Source of the DNA: Notoacmeibacter marinus
GTDB lineage: Bacteria; Pseudomonadota; Alphaproteobacteria; Rhizobiales; Rhizobiaceae
NCBI RefSeq assembly: GCF_002238045.1
Contig: NZ_NBYO01000002.1
Span: forward strand, 1 to 64,000
Reading direction: 5' to 3'
DNA length: 64,000 nucleotides
Shown here piece after piece: positions 28,556 to 40,294 of this stretch. The stretch's first letter is position 1. Every line of letters begins with the position of its first letter. Both the position numbers and the translations under genes were made by a program. Below the pieces are notes generated by a model. The model ran no database searches and was not told the origin of the DNA. It saw only the letters and a list, made by a program, of their open reading frames with translations.

Positions 28556-30442
28556 ATGCTTCAAATGCTACGTCAGGCAGCCGGAACCTGGGTTGCCAAG
28601 CTGCTTCTGCTGCTTCTGGTGGCCAGCTTCGCCGTCTGGGGAATTTCCGGACAGGTTTCCAGCGGCCTTGGCGAAAAGGTGGTCGTGGCGGGCGACGCAT
28701 CGGCGTCGGCGGTCGATTATCGGCTCGCCTATGATCGCCAGCTCCTGGCACTTTCGCGCCAGTTCGGCCAACGACTGACACGCGAGCAGGCCCGCTCGCT
28801 CGGGCTTGACAATCAGGCCCTCGCCGAACTGGTTTCCGGCACGCTGCTCGATGCGCAGGCGAATGATCTGGGCCTCGGCCTTTCGAGACAGCGTCTGGCG
28901 CAGATCGCAGGCTCCGATCCGACATTCCGCGGACCCGATGGCCGCTTCGACCGCAACACGTTCAACGCAGTCCTGCGCGAGGTCGGCATGCGTCCGGAGG
29001 ACTATCTGCGTAGCCAGGCGCAGGTTGCCGTGCGCCAGCAGATCGTTTCCGCCCTGGCCGACGGAGCGGATGTCCCGGACGCCTTCTTTTCCGCCGTCGC
29101 GCTCTATCGCTCGGAACGCCGCAATGCGGACTATCTGATCCTTACCCCGGACGCTTTGCCTGAGCCGGCTGCGCCATCTGACGACGAACTGGCCAAGTGG
29201 TACGAAGAAAACAGCACCCGCTTCGATGCGCCCGAATATCGCGACGTCTCTCTATTGGTGCTCGATGCCGAGGCCATCGCCGAACCCGATGCGATCAGCG
29301 ACGATGAAGTGGCGGCTGAATATGAACGGACGAAAGAGCGCTATGGTCAGTCGGAAAAGCGGACCGTGCAGCAGATATTGTATTCCGACCGATCGGCCGC
29401 CGAGGCAGCCTTTGCAAAACTGCAGGGCGATGGCGATTTCGATACCCTGCTTGCCGATGCCGGCCGCACCGCGTCGCAGGCCAGCCTTGGCAGCGTCGCC
29501 AAGGCTGATATTAGCGATCCCGCCATCGCCGAAGCGGCCTTCGCGCTGAACGGCATCGGCACGACCGGTATTGTGGAAGGCAAGTTCGGCCCAGCCATTC
29601 TTCGTGTCACCGAGGTCACGCCGGCTTCCGTGAAACCTTACGAGGAGGTCGCCGACGAAATTCGCGGGGAGATGGCCTTCGTTCGGGCCCGAAACGAGTT
29701 GCTCGACCGTTACGATGCCTACGAGGACGCACGCGCTGCCGGCGACACCATGGCCGAAGCCGCCGCGAAGATCGGCGTACCGCTGCGACGGATCGACGCC
29801 ATTGATTCGGAAGGAAATGGCAGGGACGGCCAGCCGATCGCCGATTTGCCCGATGCGCCCAATTTGGTTTCCAGCATCTTCACGGCGGAGGAAGCCCTGG
29901 AAAACCCGGCCGAAAATCTCAAGGGCGACGGTTTCGTATTCTATGAAATCAACGCGATCACGCCGACGCGCCCTCGCCCGCTTGAGGAAGTACGCGACGA
30001 TGCGGTGGCCGCCTATCAGTCCGAAAAGGCCCAAACCGCCGTTGCCGATTTGGCCAACGCCATGCAGCAACGTCTGCAGGAAGGCGAAACACTTGCGGCG
30101 CTGGCCGATGAGTTGGGCCTGGCCACGCAGACCGCGACCGATCTGAAGCGCGAAGCGGAAAACGGAGCGCTCGACGCCAATGCCATAGAGGCGATCTTCT
30201 CCATCCCGGCCGATGCTGCCGGGCAGGTGCAGACCGCCAACGGCCAATCGCACATCGTCTTCAGGGTAACGAATGTCACGAGGCCGCTCGCCAGCAGTGC
30301 GGAAGCGGTACCTGCAAATGAGCGGGAAGCGTTCGACCGGGCCGTCGCGGACGACCTGCTACGCCAGCTCGTCGACCGATTGGAAGCGATCTACAGGCCG
30401 CAGATCGACCAGGGCGCAGCCCAGCGCGCCTTGAGCTACTAG
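28556..30442 (+). CDS. ppiD: Peptidylprolyl isomerase PpiD-like, SurA_N domain
   Basis: A 628-residue protein with an N-terminal membrane anchor (about residues 15-30, [18 protein letters not shown]), a SurA-like chaperone region (about 40-180) and a C-terminal part that includes a parvulin-like domain (about residues 240-360). It acts at the periplasmic face near the translocon and helps fold secreted proteins. Length matches PpiD of Rhizobiales (about 630). It begins a same-strand run with trpD nine bases later, an arrangement typical of this order. The parvulin part is degenerate in many such homologs, so isomerase activity is uncertain. Confidence 0.88.
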   Translation: MLQMLRQAAGTWVAKLLLLLLVASFAVWGISGQVSSGLGEKVVVAGDASASAVDYRLAYDRQLLALSRQFGQRLTREQARSLGLDNQALAELVSGTLLDAQANDLGLGLSRQRLAQIAGSDPTFRGPDGRFDRNTFNAVLREVGMRPEDYLRSQAQVAVRQQIVSALADGADVPDAFFSAVALYRSERRNADYLILTPDALPEPAAPSDDELAKWYEENSTRFDAPEYRDVSLLVLDAEAIAEPDAISDDEVAAEYERTKERYGQSEKRTVQQILYSDRSAAEAAFAKLQGDGDFDTLLADAGRTASQASLGSVAKADISDPAIAEAAFALNGIGTTGIVEGKFGPAILRVTEVTPASVKPYEEVADEIRGEMAFVRARNELLDRYDAYEDARAAGDTMAEAAAKIGVPLRRIDAIDSEGNGRDGQPIADLPDAPNLVSSIFTAEEALENPAENLKGDGFVFYEINAITPTRPRPLEEVRDDAVAAYQSEKAQTAVADLANAMQQRLQEGETLAALADELGLATQTATDLKREAENGALDANAIEAIFSIPADAAGQVQTANGQSHIVFRVTNVTRPLASSAEAVPANEREAFDRAVADDLLRQLVDRLEAIYRPQIDQGAAQRALSY

Positions 30443-30450
30443 GATCGACC

Positions 30451-31479
30451 ATGAAGGACGCGATGAAGGCGCTGATCGCCAAGCTGGCCGACGGCCAGCA
30501 GTTGGACCGCAAAGAGGCGCGGCAGGCCTTTTCCCTCATGATGGATGGTGAGGCCGAGCCGGCCCAGATGGGCGCATTTCTCATGGCGCTTCGGCTGCGC
30601 GGCGAAACTGTCGAGGAGATCGAGGGCGCTGTCGGCGCCATGCGCGAGCGGATGACCGGGGTCGTGGCCCCGGCCGACGCCATCGATATTGTCGGCACCG
30701 GCGGCGACAACTCCGGCTCCTACAATGTCTCGACGGCAGCCTCGTTCATCGTTGCCGGATGCGGCGTGCCGATCGCAAAGCACGGTAACCGCAACCTCTC
30801 CAGCAAATCCGGTGCGGCCGATACCTTGTCCGCTCTCGGCGTTAATATCGAAATCGACCCGGAGATGATTTCGAGGTGTATTGATAAGGCCGGTATCGGC
30901 TTCATGTTCGCACCGAGCCATCATGCCGCCATGCGCCATGTCGGCCCAACCCGCGTTGCGCTCGGAACACGCACGATTTTCAATCTTCTTGGCCCGATGT
31001 CCAACCCGGCTGGCGTCAAGCGGCAACTGATCGGCGTCTTCTCTCGCGAATGGCTGGAGCCGATGGCGCGCGCGCTACGCGAGCTCGGTTCCGAAAAGCT
31101 CTGGATCGTCCATGGCAGCGGCCTCGACGAATTGACGACGGTCGGTAAAACCGACATCGTGATTCTTGAAAAGGGCGAAATCTCAACGCGGACCGTCACC
31201 CCGGAAGAGGCAGGCCTGCCACGCGGCGACATGGCCGATCTGAAAGGTGGCGACGCAGCCCACAATGCCAAAGCGCTTCGAGAAGTTCTGGATGGAAAGA
31301 AAAGCGCCTATCGCGACATTGCGATCCTCAACAGCGCGGCGGCTCTGATCGTTGCGGGAAAGGCTGGCGATCTGCGCGACGGCGCCGAGCAGGCCGCGCG
31401 TTCCATCGATGGCGGCCATGCCGCTGAGAGGCTGGCGCAACTGATCGAGATTTCCAATAGTGTGGCGGCAGACCGATGA
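30451..31479 (+). CDS. trpD: Anthranilate phosphoribosyltransferase
   Basis: A 342-residue enzyme that joins anthranilate to PRPP in tryptophan synthesis. The PRPP-binding motif [17 protein letters not shown] spans about residues 81-97, the [15 protein letters not shown] motif binds magnesium and PRPP, and the anthranilate-binding region contains [30 protein letters not shown]. Follows ppiD by nine bases and overlaps trpC by four. trpG and trpE are absent from this window; in Rhizobiales TrpE and TrpG are commonly fused and located elsewhere. Confidence 0.96.
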   Translation: MKDAMKALIAKLADGQQLDRKEARQAFSLMMDGEAEPAQMGAFLMALRLRGETVEEIEGAVGAMRERMTGVVAPADAIDIVGTGGDNSGSYNVSTAASFIVAGCGVPIAKHGNRNLSSKSGAADTLSALGVNIEIDPEMISRCIDKAGIGFMFAPSHHAAMRHVGPTRVALGTRTIFNLLGPMSNPAGVKRQLIGVFSREWLEPMARALRELGSEKLWIVHGSGLDELTTVGKTDIVILEKGEISTRTVTPEEAGLPRGDMADLKGGDAAHNAKALREVLDGKKSAYRDIAILNSAAALIVAGKAGDLRDGAEQAARSIDGGHAAERLAQLIEISNSVAADR

Positions 31480-32291
31480 CCGACATTCTGCGAAAGATCG
31501 AAGCGTATAAGCGCCAGGAGATCGCTGCGGCCAAAGCGGCGTTGCCGCTGGCTGAAATCCAGGCGCGCGCCCGTGATGCCGATCCGGTACGCGACTTTGT
31601 CGCCGCCCTGAGACGCTCCGTCGACGATGGCCGTCACGGTCTGATCGCCGAGATCAAGAAGGCGAGCCCATCCAAAGGCTTGATCCGCTCCGATTTCGAC
31701 CCGCCCGCATTGGCCAGAGCTTATGCCGACGGTGGCGCGACATGCCTGTCGGTCCTGACCGATGAGCCCTCGTTTCAGGGAGCGCCGCATTTTCTGACGC
31801 ATGCGCGATCGGCTTGCGCCCTGCCCGCTCTGCGCAAGGATTTCATGTTCGAGCCCTATCAGGTTCATGAAGCGCGCAGTTGGAACGCCGACGCGATATT
31901 GATCATCATGGCGAGCCTCTCCGATGCCGACGCGATCGCGCTGGAAGAAACCGCGCACGATCTCGGCATGGCGGCGCTGATCGAGGTTCACGATGAGCCG
32001 GAAATGGAGCGCGCCCTGCGCTGCCTCTCCTCTCCGATGATCGGGATCAACAACCGCAATCTGAGAACCTTCGAAGTTGCGCTGGAAACATCGGAACGCC
32101 TTGCCACGATGGTGCCGGACGATCGCCTGATCGTTGCGGAAAGCGGCATTGCGACGGCCGGTGACTGCGAACGTCTCTCACGGCACGGCATTCGCTGCTT
32201 CCTGGTCGGCGAAAGTCTGATGCGGCAACACGATGTTGCCGCCGCTACAACGGCGTTGATCTCCGCCCCGAAAAGCGAGACCCACATATGA
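31476..32291 (+). CDS. trpC: Indole-3-glycerol phosphate synthase
   Basis: A 271-residue TIM-barrel enzyme that closes the indole ring in tryptophan synthesis. Family motifs: [16 protein letters not shown] (about residues 50-65), [54 protein letters not shown] and [11 protein letters not shown]. Overlaps both neighbours (trpD and moaC) by four bases. Single-function TrpC with no TrpF fusion, as in other Rhizobiales. Confidence 0.97.
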   Translation: MTDILRKIEAYKRQEIAAAKAALPLAEIQARARDADPVRDFVAALRRSVDDGRHGLIAEIKKASPSKGLIRSDFDPPALARAYADGGATCLSVLTDEPSFQGAPHFLTHARSACALPALRKDFMFEPYQVHEARSWNADAILIIMASLSDADAIALEETAHDLGMAALIEVHDEPEMERALRCLSSPMIGINNRNLRTFEVALETSERLATMVPDDRLIVAESGIATAGDCERLSRHGIRCFLVGESLMRQHDVAAATTALISAPKSETHI

Positions 32292-32782
32292 GCGACGACC
32301 CCAGCAGGCTCACCCATCTGGCGGCATCCGGCGAAGCCAATATGGTGGATGTGTCCGAGAAGGCGGAGACCGTCCGCACCGCTATTGCCGGCGCAACGGT
32401 CACGATGCAGCCGCAAACGCTTCAGACCATCCTGACGGGTGACGCCAAGAAGGGCGACGTGATCGGTACGGCTCGGATTGCTGGCATCATGGCTGCCAAG
32501 CGGACCCATGAACTGATACCGCTCTGCCACCCGCTTCTGTTGACGAAGGTGGCGATCGAAATCGAGGCCGATGAATTGCTGCCTGGATTGCGCATCCGCG
32601 CGACCGCACGCCTCACTGGCAAGACGGGTGTGGAGATGGAGGCGCTGACGGCGGCCTCGGTGGCCGCACTGACGATCTACGATATGGCCAAGGCTGTCGA
32701 TAAGGGTATGCGCATCGGCGATGTCGCGCTGATCGAGAAGACCGGCGGCAAATCAGGCACCTGGCGAAAAGGGGCGGAGTAG
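32288..32782 (+). CDS. moaC: Cyclic pyranopterin monophosphate synthase MoaC
   Basis: A 164-residue enzyme of molybdopterin synthesis that, after MoaA, makes cyclic pyranopterin monophosphate. Motifs: [17 protein letters not shown] near residues 18-34, [13 protein letters not shown] (about 77-89), [28 protein letters not shown] and the C-terminal KTGGKSG. The four-base overlap with trpC and the 4-base gap to moeA show an operon in which tryptophan and molybdenum cofactor genes are linked. Confidence 0.96.
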   Translation: MSDDPSRLTHLAASGEANMVDVSEKAETVRTAIAGATVTMQPQTLQTILTGDAKKGDVIGTARIAGIMAAKRTHELIPLCHPLLLTKVAIEIEADELLPGLRIRATARLTGKTGVEMEALTAASVAALTIYDMAKAVDKGMRIGDVALIEKTGGKSGTWRKGAE

Positions 32783-32786
32783 GTTC

Positions 32787-34007
32787 ATGGCGATGCTGGC
32801 AGTTGAAGAGGCTCTCTCACGCCTATTGGCGAAGGTCGCCATACTGCCTGCTGAAACCGTGCCACTAGAAAGAGCCATCGACAGAATTTTGGCTGTCCCC
32901 CTGACCGCACGTCGCACGCAACCGCCTTTCGATGCCTCGGCCATGGACGGCTATGCCGTGCGCGCCGCCGATCTCGATCCCGAAGGCTCGCCGCTGCGCA
33001 TTATCGGTGAATCCGCCGCCGGCCATCCCTTCGATGGCGAGCTTTCTGCCGGCCAGGCCGTCCGCATCTTCACCGGAGCGCCCATGCCGGGCGGGGCCGA
33101 CACCGTCCTTATTCAGGAGAATGCCGAACGCGTCGGCGGCGACGCGCTTCGCCCGACCCAGACCGAGGAGGAAGGGCGCAATGTCCGTCTGGCGGGCAAT
33201 GATTTCGCAGAAGGCGATCCGGTTCTTGAAAGCGGAACGCGTCTGGATTTCGCGGCCCTGTCGCTTGCGGCGGCCGCCTCTTACCCCGACCTGCGGGTTT
33301 ACCGGCAGCCGAAGGTGGCGATCCTGGCGACAGGCGACGAACTGAAATTGCCTGGCGAGGCATTGGCGCCGGGTCAGATCATCGCATCGAACAGCTTCGG
33401 CCTTGCCGCTCTCGTGACGGATATGGGCGGCATTCCAGTCGATCTCGGCATCGTACCGGACGATCCCGAAGCGCTTGCCGCTGCGATCGAGAAGGCCCGA
33501 ACAGCCGGCGTTGAGATCGTCGTCACGCTTGGCGGCGCTTCCGTTGGCGATCACGACCTGGTGCAGCAGGCGATGATCGACGCGGGAATGGAACTGGACT
33601 TCTGGAAAATCGCGATGCGTCCCGGCAAGCCGCTCATGGTCGGACGCCTGGATGACATCCATGTTCTGGGCCTGCCGGGTAATCCCGTCTCGTCGATGGT
33701 ATGCGCGCATCTGTTTCTGCGCCCTTTGATGGCTCGTCTCCAGGGCGCGGAACACCAAACTGCTCTGGAAGAAGCACAACTCGTCGCCCCTTTACCCGCC
33801 AATGGCAACCGCCAGCATTACATGAGGGCGACGGCCTGGCGGCAGGATGGCGCATGGAAGGTGGAGCCTGCGCATTCGCAGGATTCGTCCCTGATCGGCG
33901 TCATGGCCTCGTCCAATGCGTTGATCGTATGCCCACCCGGAGCGCCGGCGGCGGATGCCGGAACCACCGTTTCCATCGACTTTTGGCGCCGGCCTTTCGC
34001 CAGGTAA
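32787..34007 (+). CDS. moeA: Molybdopterin molybdenumtransferase MoeA
   Basis: A 406-residue enzyme that inserts molybdate into adenylylated molybdopterin. The four MoeA domains are evident: the N-terminal linker with PPFDASAMDGYAVRAADL, the beta domain RIFTGAPMPGGADTV, the MogA-like domain with VAILATGDEL and the conserved GGASVGDHDLV (about residues 248-258), and the KPLMVGRLDDIHVLGLPGNPVSSMVCA segment. The C-terminal domain is present. The gene follows moaC by four bases; lexA follows after a 76-base gap holding a LexA box. Confidence 0.95.
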   Translation: MAMLAVEEALSRLLAKVAILPAETVPLERAIDRILAVPLTARRTQPPFDASAMDGYAVRAADLDPEGSPLRIIGESAAGHPFDGELSAGQAVRIFTGAPMPGGADTVLIQENAERVGGDALRPTQTEEEGRNVRLAGNDFAEGDPVLESGTRLDFAALSLAAAASYPDLRVYRQPKVAILATGDELKLPGEALAPGQIIASNSFGLAALVTDMGGIPVDLGIVPDDPEALAAAIEKARTAGVEIVVTLGGASVGDHDLVQQAMIDAGMELDFWKIAMRPGKPLMVGRLDDIHVLGLPGNPVSSMVCAHLFLRPLMARLQGAEHQTALEEAQLVAPLPANGNRQHYMRATAWRQDGAWKVEPAHSQDSSLIGVMASSNALIVCPPGAPAADAGTTVSIDFWRRPFAR

Positions 34008-34016
34008 CAGCTTGCG

Positions 34017-34031
34017 GAACAGGATAAGAAC
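34017..34031. promoter_or_regulatory. LexA-binding SOS box upstream of lexA
   Basis: GAAC-AGGATAA-GAAC is a perfect match to the alphaproteobacterial LexA site GAAC-N7-GAAC (GTTC-N7-GTTC on the other strand). It lies 53 bases before the lexA start, so lexA represses itself even though it follows the moeA operon. Confidence 0.85.
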
Positions 34032-34083
34032 AGATAGTGTCTGTTCATTCTATGTATCGCTTTGATTCTGTGGGGCGCCGAAC

Positions 34084-34791
34084 ATGTTGACCAAGAAGCA
34101 GCGTGAACTTCTTCTCTATATCGACCAGCGGTTGAAAGAGACCGGTATTCCCCCGTCCTTCGACGAGATGAAGGACGCACTGGATCTTGCCTCCAAGAGC
34201 GGTATCCATCGTCTTATCACAGCGCTGGAGGAGCGCGGTTTCATACGTCGTCTTCCCAATCGGGCGCGGGCGCTTGAGATTATCCGACTGCCAAGCGGTG
34301 GCGCGCCGGGCGGAGCGACAGGATTTCGGCCTTCCGTCATCGAGGGCAGCCTGGGTCGAAAGCCGGAACCGCAAAGTGCGCCTCCGGCAACCGAAGCTGC
34401 CAATGAGGGTGGCCTCAGCGTACCGGTCATGGGACGAATCGCCGCCGGTGTTCCAATTTCCGCCATCCAGAATCAGACCGACACCATTGCCGTTCCGCCA
34501 TCCATGATCGCGGGCGGTGTTCACTATGCACTGGAAGTACGCGGCGATTCGATGGTCGAGGCAGGCATTCTGGACGGCGATACCGTCATCATCAAGGACG
34601 GTACCGTTGCCGATCCTGGCGACATTGTGGTTGCGCTCGTCGATGATGAGGAAGCGACCTTGAAACGATTCCGCCGCAAAGGGGGATCGATCGCTCTTGA
34701 GGCGGCCAATCCATCCTATGAGACACGCATCTTTCCGCCCGATCGCGTCAAGGTGCAGGGACGGCTTGTCGGTCTGCTGCGCCGGTACTGA
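34084..34791 (+). CDS. lexA: SOS repressor LexA
   Basis: A 235-residue repressor/autoprotease. The N-terminal winged helix begins [17 protein letters not shown] and includes the DNA-reading region [20 protein letters not shown]. Self-cleavage should occur at A121-G122 (RIAAGVP). The catalytic dyad is S156 (GDSMVEAGI) and K194 (EATLKRF). RecA stimulates cleavage after DNA damage. The linker (about 70-112) is longer than in E. coli, as in other Rhizobiales. It has its own SOS box and probably its own promoter. Confidence 0.96.
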   Translation: MLTKKQRELLLYIDQRLKETGIPPSFDEMKDALDLASKSGIHRLITALEERGFIRRLPNRARALEIIRLPSGGAPGGATGFRPSVIEGSLGRKPEPQSAPPATEAANEGGLSVPVMGRIAAGVPISAIQNQTDTIAVPPSMIAGGVHYALEVRGDSMVEAGILDGDTVIIKDGTVADPGDIVVALVDDEEATLKRFRRKGGSIALEAANPSYETRIFPPDRVKVQGRLVGLLRRY

Positions 34792-34829
34792 CTCGTTTCG
34801 ATGGGTAAGAATGGGATATGTGAGCTTAT

Positions 34830-37241
34830 TCAGGACTGCGGTGTCGCCGCGTCTTTCGTCTTTCTTTTTCGCGGTTCCCAGTCAGGTAGCCCACGTGCCG
34901 GTCGGCTCCATTGTCGAGCCGCGTGCCAGGGCATGGAGAGATCGGCAATCGCGTAAGTGATGCGCCATCCGCCGTCATTTGTTCGCCATAACGCAGCGGA
35001 GCCTTGCCGCGCCAGCGTCATTCGGTCGATGACGAGGCTTTCCGAAGAGGCTGGGCACCGGCCGCCTTTCGGCGTCTTCGTGTCGCCAACAATGATGATC
35101 GCGGCCTTGCCGCACCAATACGCTCGATCCACTGCGTGTTTCAGCCAGACAATAGGCCGACTGCCATCCGGTTCGTAAACACATAGACGGTCATCACACT
35201 TAAAGGATGGCCCGCTTGCTTCCGGTCCTCCTGGTTCCGATCCGATCGCCGATGTCGCATTCTCGACCTTCACCGGCTTGGCCATACGGTCGGTGCCCAA
35301 GGCTCGCATCCACTGGTCGCCAACGAAATCGGACAACCGCGACCGGTTCGAGGCAAGTGCACCCCTGCCGGTCGACAGGCCGACGGCTCGGCCGTTCTCC
35401 AGGATAAAGCCGACCGGCCGCTCACCGCTTCCCAGTAGAGCGACGCCGGCAATGGCAAGCGGCAAAGCGATCCAGCGTAGACCTGTCTGCAAAATGGCGA
35501 ACAGTCCGAGCGCGGCAGCGAGGAGGAGAACCGCCGGTCCGGAAATAAGACCGGCTCCGTCTTCCGGCGAAAGCTCCGCGACAAAGGCGGCGATCCAGAG
35601 CATGGCATCGATCCCCTCCCCCATCAGCTTCAGAAATGGCGCGTCCAGGCCGAGTGGCATCAGAAGCAGAGAAAGCACCGCCATCGGCATGACCAACAGC
35701 GAGATAATCGGCGCGGCGAGTAGATTGCCGAGAGGCGCTAGGGGCGCCAGTCTTTGAAAGTGCCAGAGCGCGAAAATGGTCGTCGCCGCCCCTGCAATGA
35801 GGGTCGTTGCCAGAACACCGGCAGCGAACTTGCCAACAAGCCGAACGGGCCCGCTGGAAATCTGGTCGCTGCCGGCGGCACGGCGGCGCCATTGCCAGTT
35901 ATTGTGCGCCCGATAGGCTGCTATCAAAGCCGCGGTCGCCGCAAACGACATCTGAAAACTCGGCCCCGCGACTTCGTGGGGCGCGATCAGCACGACCAGA
36001 AACATCGCGAGCGCCAGATTGCGCATGGTCAAAGCCGTTCGGTCGAACAGCAGGGCCGATAACATGATGGCAAGCATGATGAAACTGCGCTGGGTGGCGA
36101 TCGCGCCACCGCTCAACAGCAGATAGACGGCTGCCGCCGCAAGTCCTCCGCCGGCGGCCCATTTGCGAATGGGCCAGCGCGCTGCCACCACGGGAAACAG
36201 CGCCAGGAGCAGACGGATCGATCCGATGACGGTTCCGGCTGCCAGCGCCATATGTAACCCGGAAATGGCCAGCACATGCGCCAGCCCGCTCGCTCGCAGG
36301 GCTTCGCGCTCCTCGTCCGGAATGGCGGCGCCGTAGCCGACGGTCAACGCGGAGGCGATGGCCGCTTTCGGTCCATCGAGAACCGAGACGATGCGTTCGT
36401 CCACCCCTTCGCGCAGATCGTTGATGGTAGCGCGCGCCCGATGAAGCAAGGATGGGGCCGGGCCGCCGGCTATGCGTTCCATTTGGCCAAGAGCGAAACC
36501 GGTCGCACCCAGGCCGTCGAACCATGCACGAAACGAGAAGTCGAACCCGCCCGGACGCACCGGGCCTGACGGTGGTAGAAGTCGCATTCTCACTTTGACA
36601 ACGTTGCCGGCACGCATATCGTCGGAAACACTGCGAACGGTGACGCGCACCGTCTGGGGCGCATAGCGCAGAGGCGGCCTTGCCGTTTCCAGCACATCGA
36701 GGACAAAGCGCCGCCTTCCATCCTCCAGCCTCTCGCTGGACTGGATGCGGCCGGTCAGTTCGGTTGCTACCGGCGAGCCAAGGGTCTGGTGGTCGCGCAT
36801 GGCGACATGCGCCGCCGAAACGGCTGCCCCGCAGATGAAGGCGAAAAGCACCGCGCCGAAGGTGCCGGCAAACCGACCGCGGTAGCTGAACGCCGCAAAC
36901 AGAGCTGGCAGGCTTATAACCGCAAGCTGAAGAGGATGAAACGTGCCGCGCAGGGCGAAATAGGAAAAGGCGCCAGCGGCGAATAGCAGCGCCGTCGCCA
37001 CAAACAGGCTGCCGCGCTCCGCCTCTTCATGCAGAAGCGATCGGAACCAACGGTGTACCGTGCGGAATGGATCGGAAGCGTGTCGACGAACGCTCTTGCG
37101 GTCACGCGCTTCTCTATTCGAACTCTCTTCTTCAGAAGCTGGTCCGACAGGCGAAACCGGAGTGGCGCTTTCGGCAGCGGTCCGCAACGCCGTGCTGTTC
37201 TTCAGCAGCGCACGTTCGTCGATCTCCCACCGTTGCGTCAC
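34830..37241 (-). CDS. comEC: ComEC/Rec2 family competence protein
   Basis: An 803-residue membrane protein of the ComEC/Rec2 family, the channel for transformation DNA uptake in competent bacteria. It has an N-terminal DUF4131-like region with hydrophobic helices (about 85-150), the competence core with many helices (about 300-600, including [19 protein letters not shown] and [17 protein letters not shown]), and a C-terminal soluble part lacking clear metallo-lactamase motifs. Presence of the gene does not prove natural competence. It converges on lexA across a 38-base gap and diverges from gltX. Confidence 0.9.
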   Translation of the reverse strand: MTQRWEIDERALLKNSTALRTAAESATPVSPVGPASEEESSNREARDRKSVRRHASDPFRTVHRWFRSLLHEEAERGSLFVATALLFAAGAFSYFALRGTFHPLQLAVISLPALFAAFSYRGRFAGTFGAVLFAFICGAAVSAAHVAMRDHQTLGSPVATELTGRIQSSERLEDGRRRFVLDVLETARPPLRYAPQTVRVTVRSVSDDMRAGNVVKVRMRLLPPSGPVRPGGFDFSFRAWFDGLGATGFALGQMERIAGGPAPSLLHRARATINDLREGVDERIVSVLDGPKAAIASALTVGYGAAIPDEEREALRASGLAHVLAISGLHMALAAGTVIGSIRLLLALFPVVAARWPIRKWAAGGGLAAAAVYLLLSGGAIATQRSFIMLAIMLSALLFDRTALTMRNLALAMFLVVLIAPHEVAGPSFQMSFAATAALIAAYRAHNNWQWRRRAAGSDQISSGPVRLVGKFAAGVLATTLIAGAATTIFALWHFQRLAPLAPLGNLLAAPIISLLVMPMAVLSLLLMPLGLDAPFLKLMGEGIDAMLWIAAFVAELSPEDGAGLISGPAVLLLAAALGLFAILQTGLRWIALPLAIAGVALLGSGERPVGFILENGRAVGLSTGRGALASNRSRLSDFVGDQWMRALGTDRMAKPVKVENATSAIGSEPGGPEASGPSFKCDDRLCVYEPDGSRPIVWLKHAVDRAYWCGKAAIIIVGDTKTPKGGRCPASSESLVIDRMTLARQGSAALWRTNDGGWRITYAIADLSMPWHAARQWSRPARGLPDWEPRKRKTKDAATPQS

Positions 37242-37368
37242 TGGCGATACGTCATGTCGTGTGTTCCACCCCTGCCCCGCTTGCGCAGGCCGTTCCCTAT
37301 GCTACACGGAGCGGGCACGGCCTGGCAAAGGCTGCAATCCAAACCTCTCACCGAACGATCCGAGCCCA

Positions 37369-38796
37369 ATGACCGACCGACCCGTCACGCGCTTTGCGCC
37401 CTCGCCAACCGGCTTTCTGCACATTGGCGGCGCGCGCACCGCTCTTTTCAACTGGCTGTTTGCGAAGAAGCACGGCGGCACGATGCTGCTGCGGATCGAG
37501 GATACCGATCGCGCCCGCTCGACCGACGAGGCCACTGCCGCCATTCTGGATGGGTTGTCTTGGCTCGAACTCGGGTGGGAAGGCGATCCGGTCTCGCAAT
37601 ATGAGCGTGCGGCCCGCCATCGCGAGGTCGCCGAGGAACTGCTCGCCTCCGGCGCGGCCTATCGCTGTTACGCAACGCCCGACGAACTGGCGGAAATGCG
37701 GGAGAAAGCGAAGGCCGAAAAGCGTCCACCGCGCTATGACGGACGCTGGCGCGATCGCGACCCGTCCGAAGCCCCGGAAGGCCGCCCGTTTGCGATACGT
37801 CTGAAGGCGCCCCAGGAAGGCGAGACCATTGTGCGCGACAAGGTTCAGGGCGATGTCCGATTTCCGAACAAGGATCTGGACGATTTCATCATTCTGCGGT
37901 CGGACGGCAATCCGACCTACATGCTCGCGGTGGTCGTGGACGATCACGATATGGGCGTCACCCATATCGTGCGCGGCGACGATCACCTCACCAATGCAGC
38001 ACGGCAGTCCCTGATCTACCAGGCGATGGAATGGGATGTTCCGGTCATGGCCCATATCCCGCTCATCCACGGCCCGGACGGTGCGAAACTGTCCAAGCGC
38101 CATGGCGCACTTGGTGTGGAGGCGTATCGCGCCATGGGCTATTTGCCGCAGGCGCTTCGCAATTATCTGGTGAGGCTTGGCTGGAGCCATGGCGACGACG
38201 AGATGATGAGCCTCGATCAGATGATCGAATGGTTTGCTCTGGAAGACATCAACAAGGGCGCCGCACGGTTCGATTTCAAGAAGTTGGAGGCGCTGAACGG
38301 CCAGTATATGCGAGCAACCGATTCTGACGAACTGACGGGGGCGCTTCTGCGGACGCTGCCGCATCTCCCCGGCGGCCCGGAGCTTGCAGAACGCCTGGAC
38401 GAACAGAAGACCGGACAGCTACGTGCAGCGATGCCAGGGTTGAAGGAACGCGCCAAAACGCTCGTCGAACTGGTCGATGCAGCGGAATTTATCGTTGCGA
38501 AGCGGCCTTTACCGCTGGACGAAAAGGCCGACCAGCTTCTGGACGACATGGCCAGAAATCTCCTTTCCGATCTCCAGCCGAAGCTGGAGGCTGTGAACGA
38601 TTGGAACGCATCGACGCTCGAACAGGCCGTGCGCGGTTTCGCCGAAGAGAATGAGGTCAAACTCGGCAAAGTGGCGCAACCCCTTCGCGCGGCTCTGACC
38701 GGCCGGGCCGTCTCGCCGGGCGTCTTCGACGTGATGCTGGTACTCGGTCAGGAGGAGACGCTAGCCCGTCTTTCCGACCAGACCGGCGCTGATTGA
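37369..38796 (+). CDS. gltX: Glutamate--tRNA ligase
   Basis: A 475-residue class I aminoacyl-tRNA synthetase. The HIGH signature is [22 protein letters not shown] (about residues 8-29) and the KMSKS signature is [12 protein letters not shown]. The tail continues through the helical anticodon-binding region. The open frame is longer upstream (to 37060), but the family start is the ATG at 37369. It is divergent from comEC and lies 146 bases before gltA. Alphaproteobacteria often carry two GltX paralogues; only one is in this window. Confidence 0.95.
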   Translation: MTDRPVTRFAPSPTGFLHIGGARTALFNWLFAKKHGGTMLLRIEDTDRARSTDEATAAILDGLSWLELGWEGDPVSQYERAARHREVAEELLASGAAYRCYATPDELAEMREKAKAEKRPPRYDGRWRDRDPSEAPEGRPFAIRLKAPQEGETIVRDKVQGDVRFPNKDLDDFIILRSDGNPTYMLAVVVDDHDMGVTHIVRGDDHLTNAARQSLIYQAMEWDVPVMAHIPLIHGPDGAKLSKRHGALGVEAYRAMGYLPQALRNYLVRLGWSHGDDEMMSLDQMIEWFALEDINKGAARFDFKKLEALNGQYMRATDSDELTGALLRTLPHLPGGPELAERLDEQKTGQLRAAMPGLKERAKTLVELVDAAEFIVAKRPLPLDEKADQLLDDMARNLLSDLQPKLEAVNDWNASTLEQAVRGFAEENEVKLGKVAQPLRAALTGRAVSPGVFDVMLVLGQEETLARLSDQTGAD

Positions 38797-38942
38797 AGGT
38801 GAATGTTGCAGCGCAAGCAAGCTTCCCCTGCGGTTGCTTGGCATGGTGGTCTAAATAGGTTAGTCAGAGCCACGTCCCGCCAGTGCTGCGCTGCAGCAAG
38901 CGCGGGGTTCTGGGGGAAGTGTATCAACGCGAGGACGAAAAT

Positions 38943-40232
38943 ATGAGTGACACCAAGGCGAAACTGGCACTCGGTGGCGAAAGCTACGAGTTCGATGTTC
39001 ATTCCGGCACGCTGGGTCCTGATGTCATCGATATTTCTTCTCTTTACGCCTCCACCGGCGTCTTCACCTACGATCCCGGCTTTACCTCTACCGCCAGCTG
39101 CGAATCCGACATCACCTTCATCGACGGCGAAAAAGGCGTGCTGCTGCACCGGGGCTATCCGATCGACCAGCTGGCCGAAAAGGGCTCCTTCCTGGAAACC
39201 TGCTATCTGCTGCTCTATGGCGAACTGCCCAACAAGAGCCAGATGGACGATTTCGAACATCGCGTCACGCACCACACCATGGTGCACGAGCAGATGAACC
39301 GGTTCTTCACAGGCTTTCGCCGCGATGCGCATCCCATGGCGATCATGTGCGGCGTCATCGGCGCGATGAGCGCATTCTACCATGACTCCACCGACATTTC
39401 CGATCCACGCCAGCGCATGATTGCATCGCTGCGGATGATTGCGAAAATGCCGACAATTGCCGCCATGGCCTACAAATACCACGTCGGGCAGCCCTTCGTG
39501 TATCCGAAGAACGATTTGTCCTACTCGGCCAACTTCCTGCGCATGTGCTTTGCGGTGCCCTGCGATGAATACGAGGTGAACCCGGTTCTCGCCAAGGCGA
39601 TGGACCGGATCTTCATCCTGCATGCCGATCATGAGCAGAACGCTTCCACATCGACCGTCCGCCTGGCCGGTTCCTCCGGCGCCAATCCCTTCGCCTGCAT
39701 CGCAGCCGGTATCGCCTGCCTGTGGGGTCCGGCCCATGGCGGCGCCAACGAGGCGGCGCTCAACATGCTGTCGGAAATCGGATCGGTCGATCAGATTCCC
39801 GAATATATCGACCGCGCCAAGGACAAGAACGATCCGTTCCGCCTGATGGGCTTCGGCCACCGCGTCTACAAGAACTACGATCCGCGCGCCAAAATCATGC
39901 AGAAAACCTGCCATGAGGTGCTTGCTGAACTGGGGATCAAGGACGATCCGTTGCTCGACGTCGCGTTGGAACTGGAGAAGATCGCCCTGACCGACGAGTA
40001 TTTCGTCGAGAAGAAGCTCTATCCCAATATCGACTTCTATTCCGGGATCACGCTGAAGGCGCTCGGCTTCCCGACCACCATGTTCACCGTGCTGTTCGCG
40101 CTCGCGCGGACCGTCGGCTGGATCGCCCAGTGGAAGGAAATGATCGAAGATCCGCGCCAGAAGATCGGCCGCCCCCGGCAGCTCTACACCGGTGCGCCGC
40201 AGCGGGACTATGTGCCGATGGACAATCGCTGA
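38943..40232 (+). CDS. gltA: Citrate synthase (type II, hexameric type)
   Basis: A 429-residue enzyme that condenses oxaloacetate and acetyl-CoA, first step of the TCA cycle. Signatures: the His-containing [31 protein letters not shown] (about residues 224-255), [17 protein letters not shown], and [15 protein letters not shown]. The N-terminal beta-domain region marks the Gram-negative NADH-sensitive group. Start at 38943 follows CGAGGACGAAAAT, with GAGGA in position as ribosome-binding site. Terminated by a strong hairpin directly after. Confidence 0.96.
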   Translation: MSDTKAKLALGGESYEFDVHSGTLGPDVIDISSLYASTGVFTYDPGFTSTASCESDITFIDGEKGVLLHRGYPIDQLAEKGSFLETCYLLLYGELPNKSQMDDFEHRVTHHTMVHEQMNRFFTGFRRDAHPMAIMCGVIGAMSAFYHDSTDISDPRQRMIASLRMIAKMPTIAAMAYKYHVGQPFVYPKNDLSYSANFLRMCFAVPCDEYEVNPVLAKAMDRIFILHADHEQNASTSTVRLAGSSGANPFACIAAGIACLWGPAHGGANEAALNMLSEIGSVDQIPEYIDRAKDKNDPFRLMGFGHRVYKNYDPRAKIMQKTCHEVLAELGIKDDPLLDVALELEKIALTDEYFVEKKLYPNIDFYSGITLKALGFPTTMFTVLFALARTVGWIAQWKEMIEDPRQKIGRPRQLYTGAPQRDYVPMDNR

Positions 40233-40261
40233 ACCGCACGCTCGATTAGGCGTTCGAAACA

Positions 40262-40294
40262 AAAAAACCGCCGCGTTCTTCGCGGCGGTTTTTT
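40262..40294. terminator. Bidirectional rho-independent terminator (gltA / lpxB)
   Basis: A 12-bp perfect stem (AAAACCGCCGCG against CGCGGCGGTTTT) with a five-base loop, A-rich on one side and T-rich on the other. It abuts the lpxB stop codon and so can end the convergent gltA and lpxB transcripts. Confidence 0.9.

Noticed and set aside
34028-34045. Second imperfect dyad GAACAGATAG...TCTGTTC beside the LexA box
   Set aside because: Overlaps the perfect box, but the spacing does not match GAAC-N7-GAAC; likely a by-product of the same sequence.
38813-38840. Inverted repeat CAAGCAA / TTGCTTG in the gltX-gltA gap
   Set aside because: Only seven paired bases and no T run, so not supported as a terminator; left as a chance or minor element.
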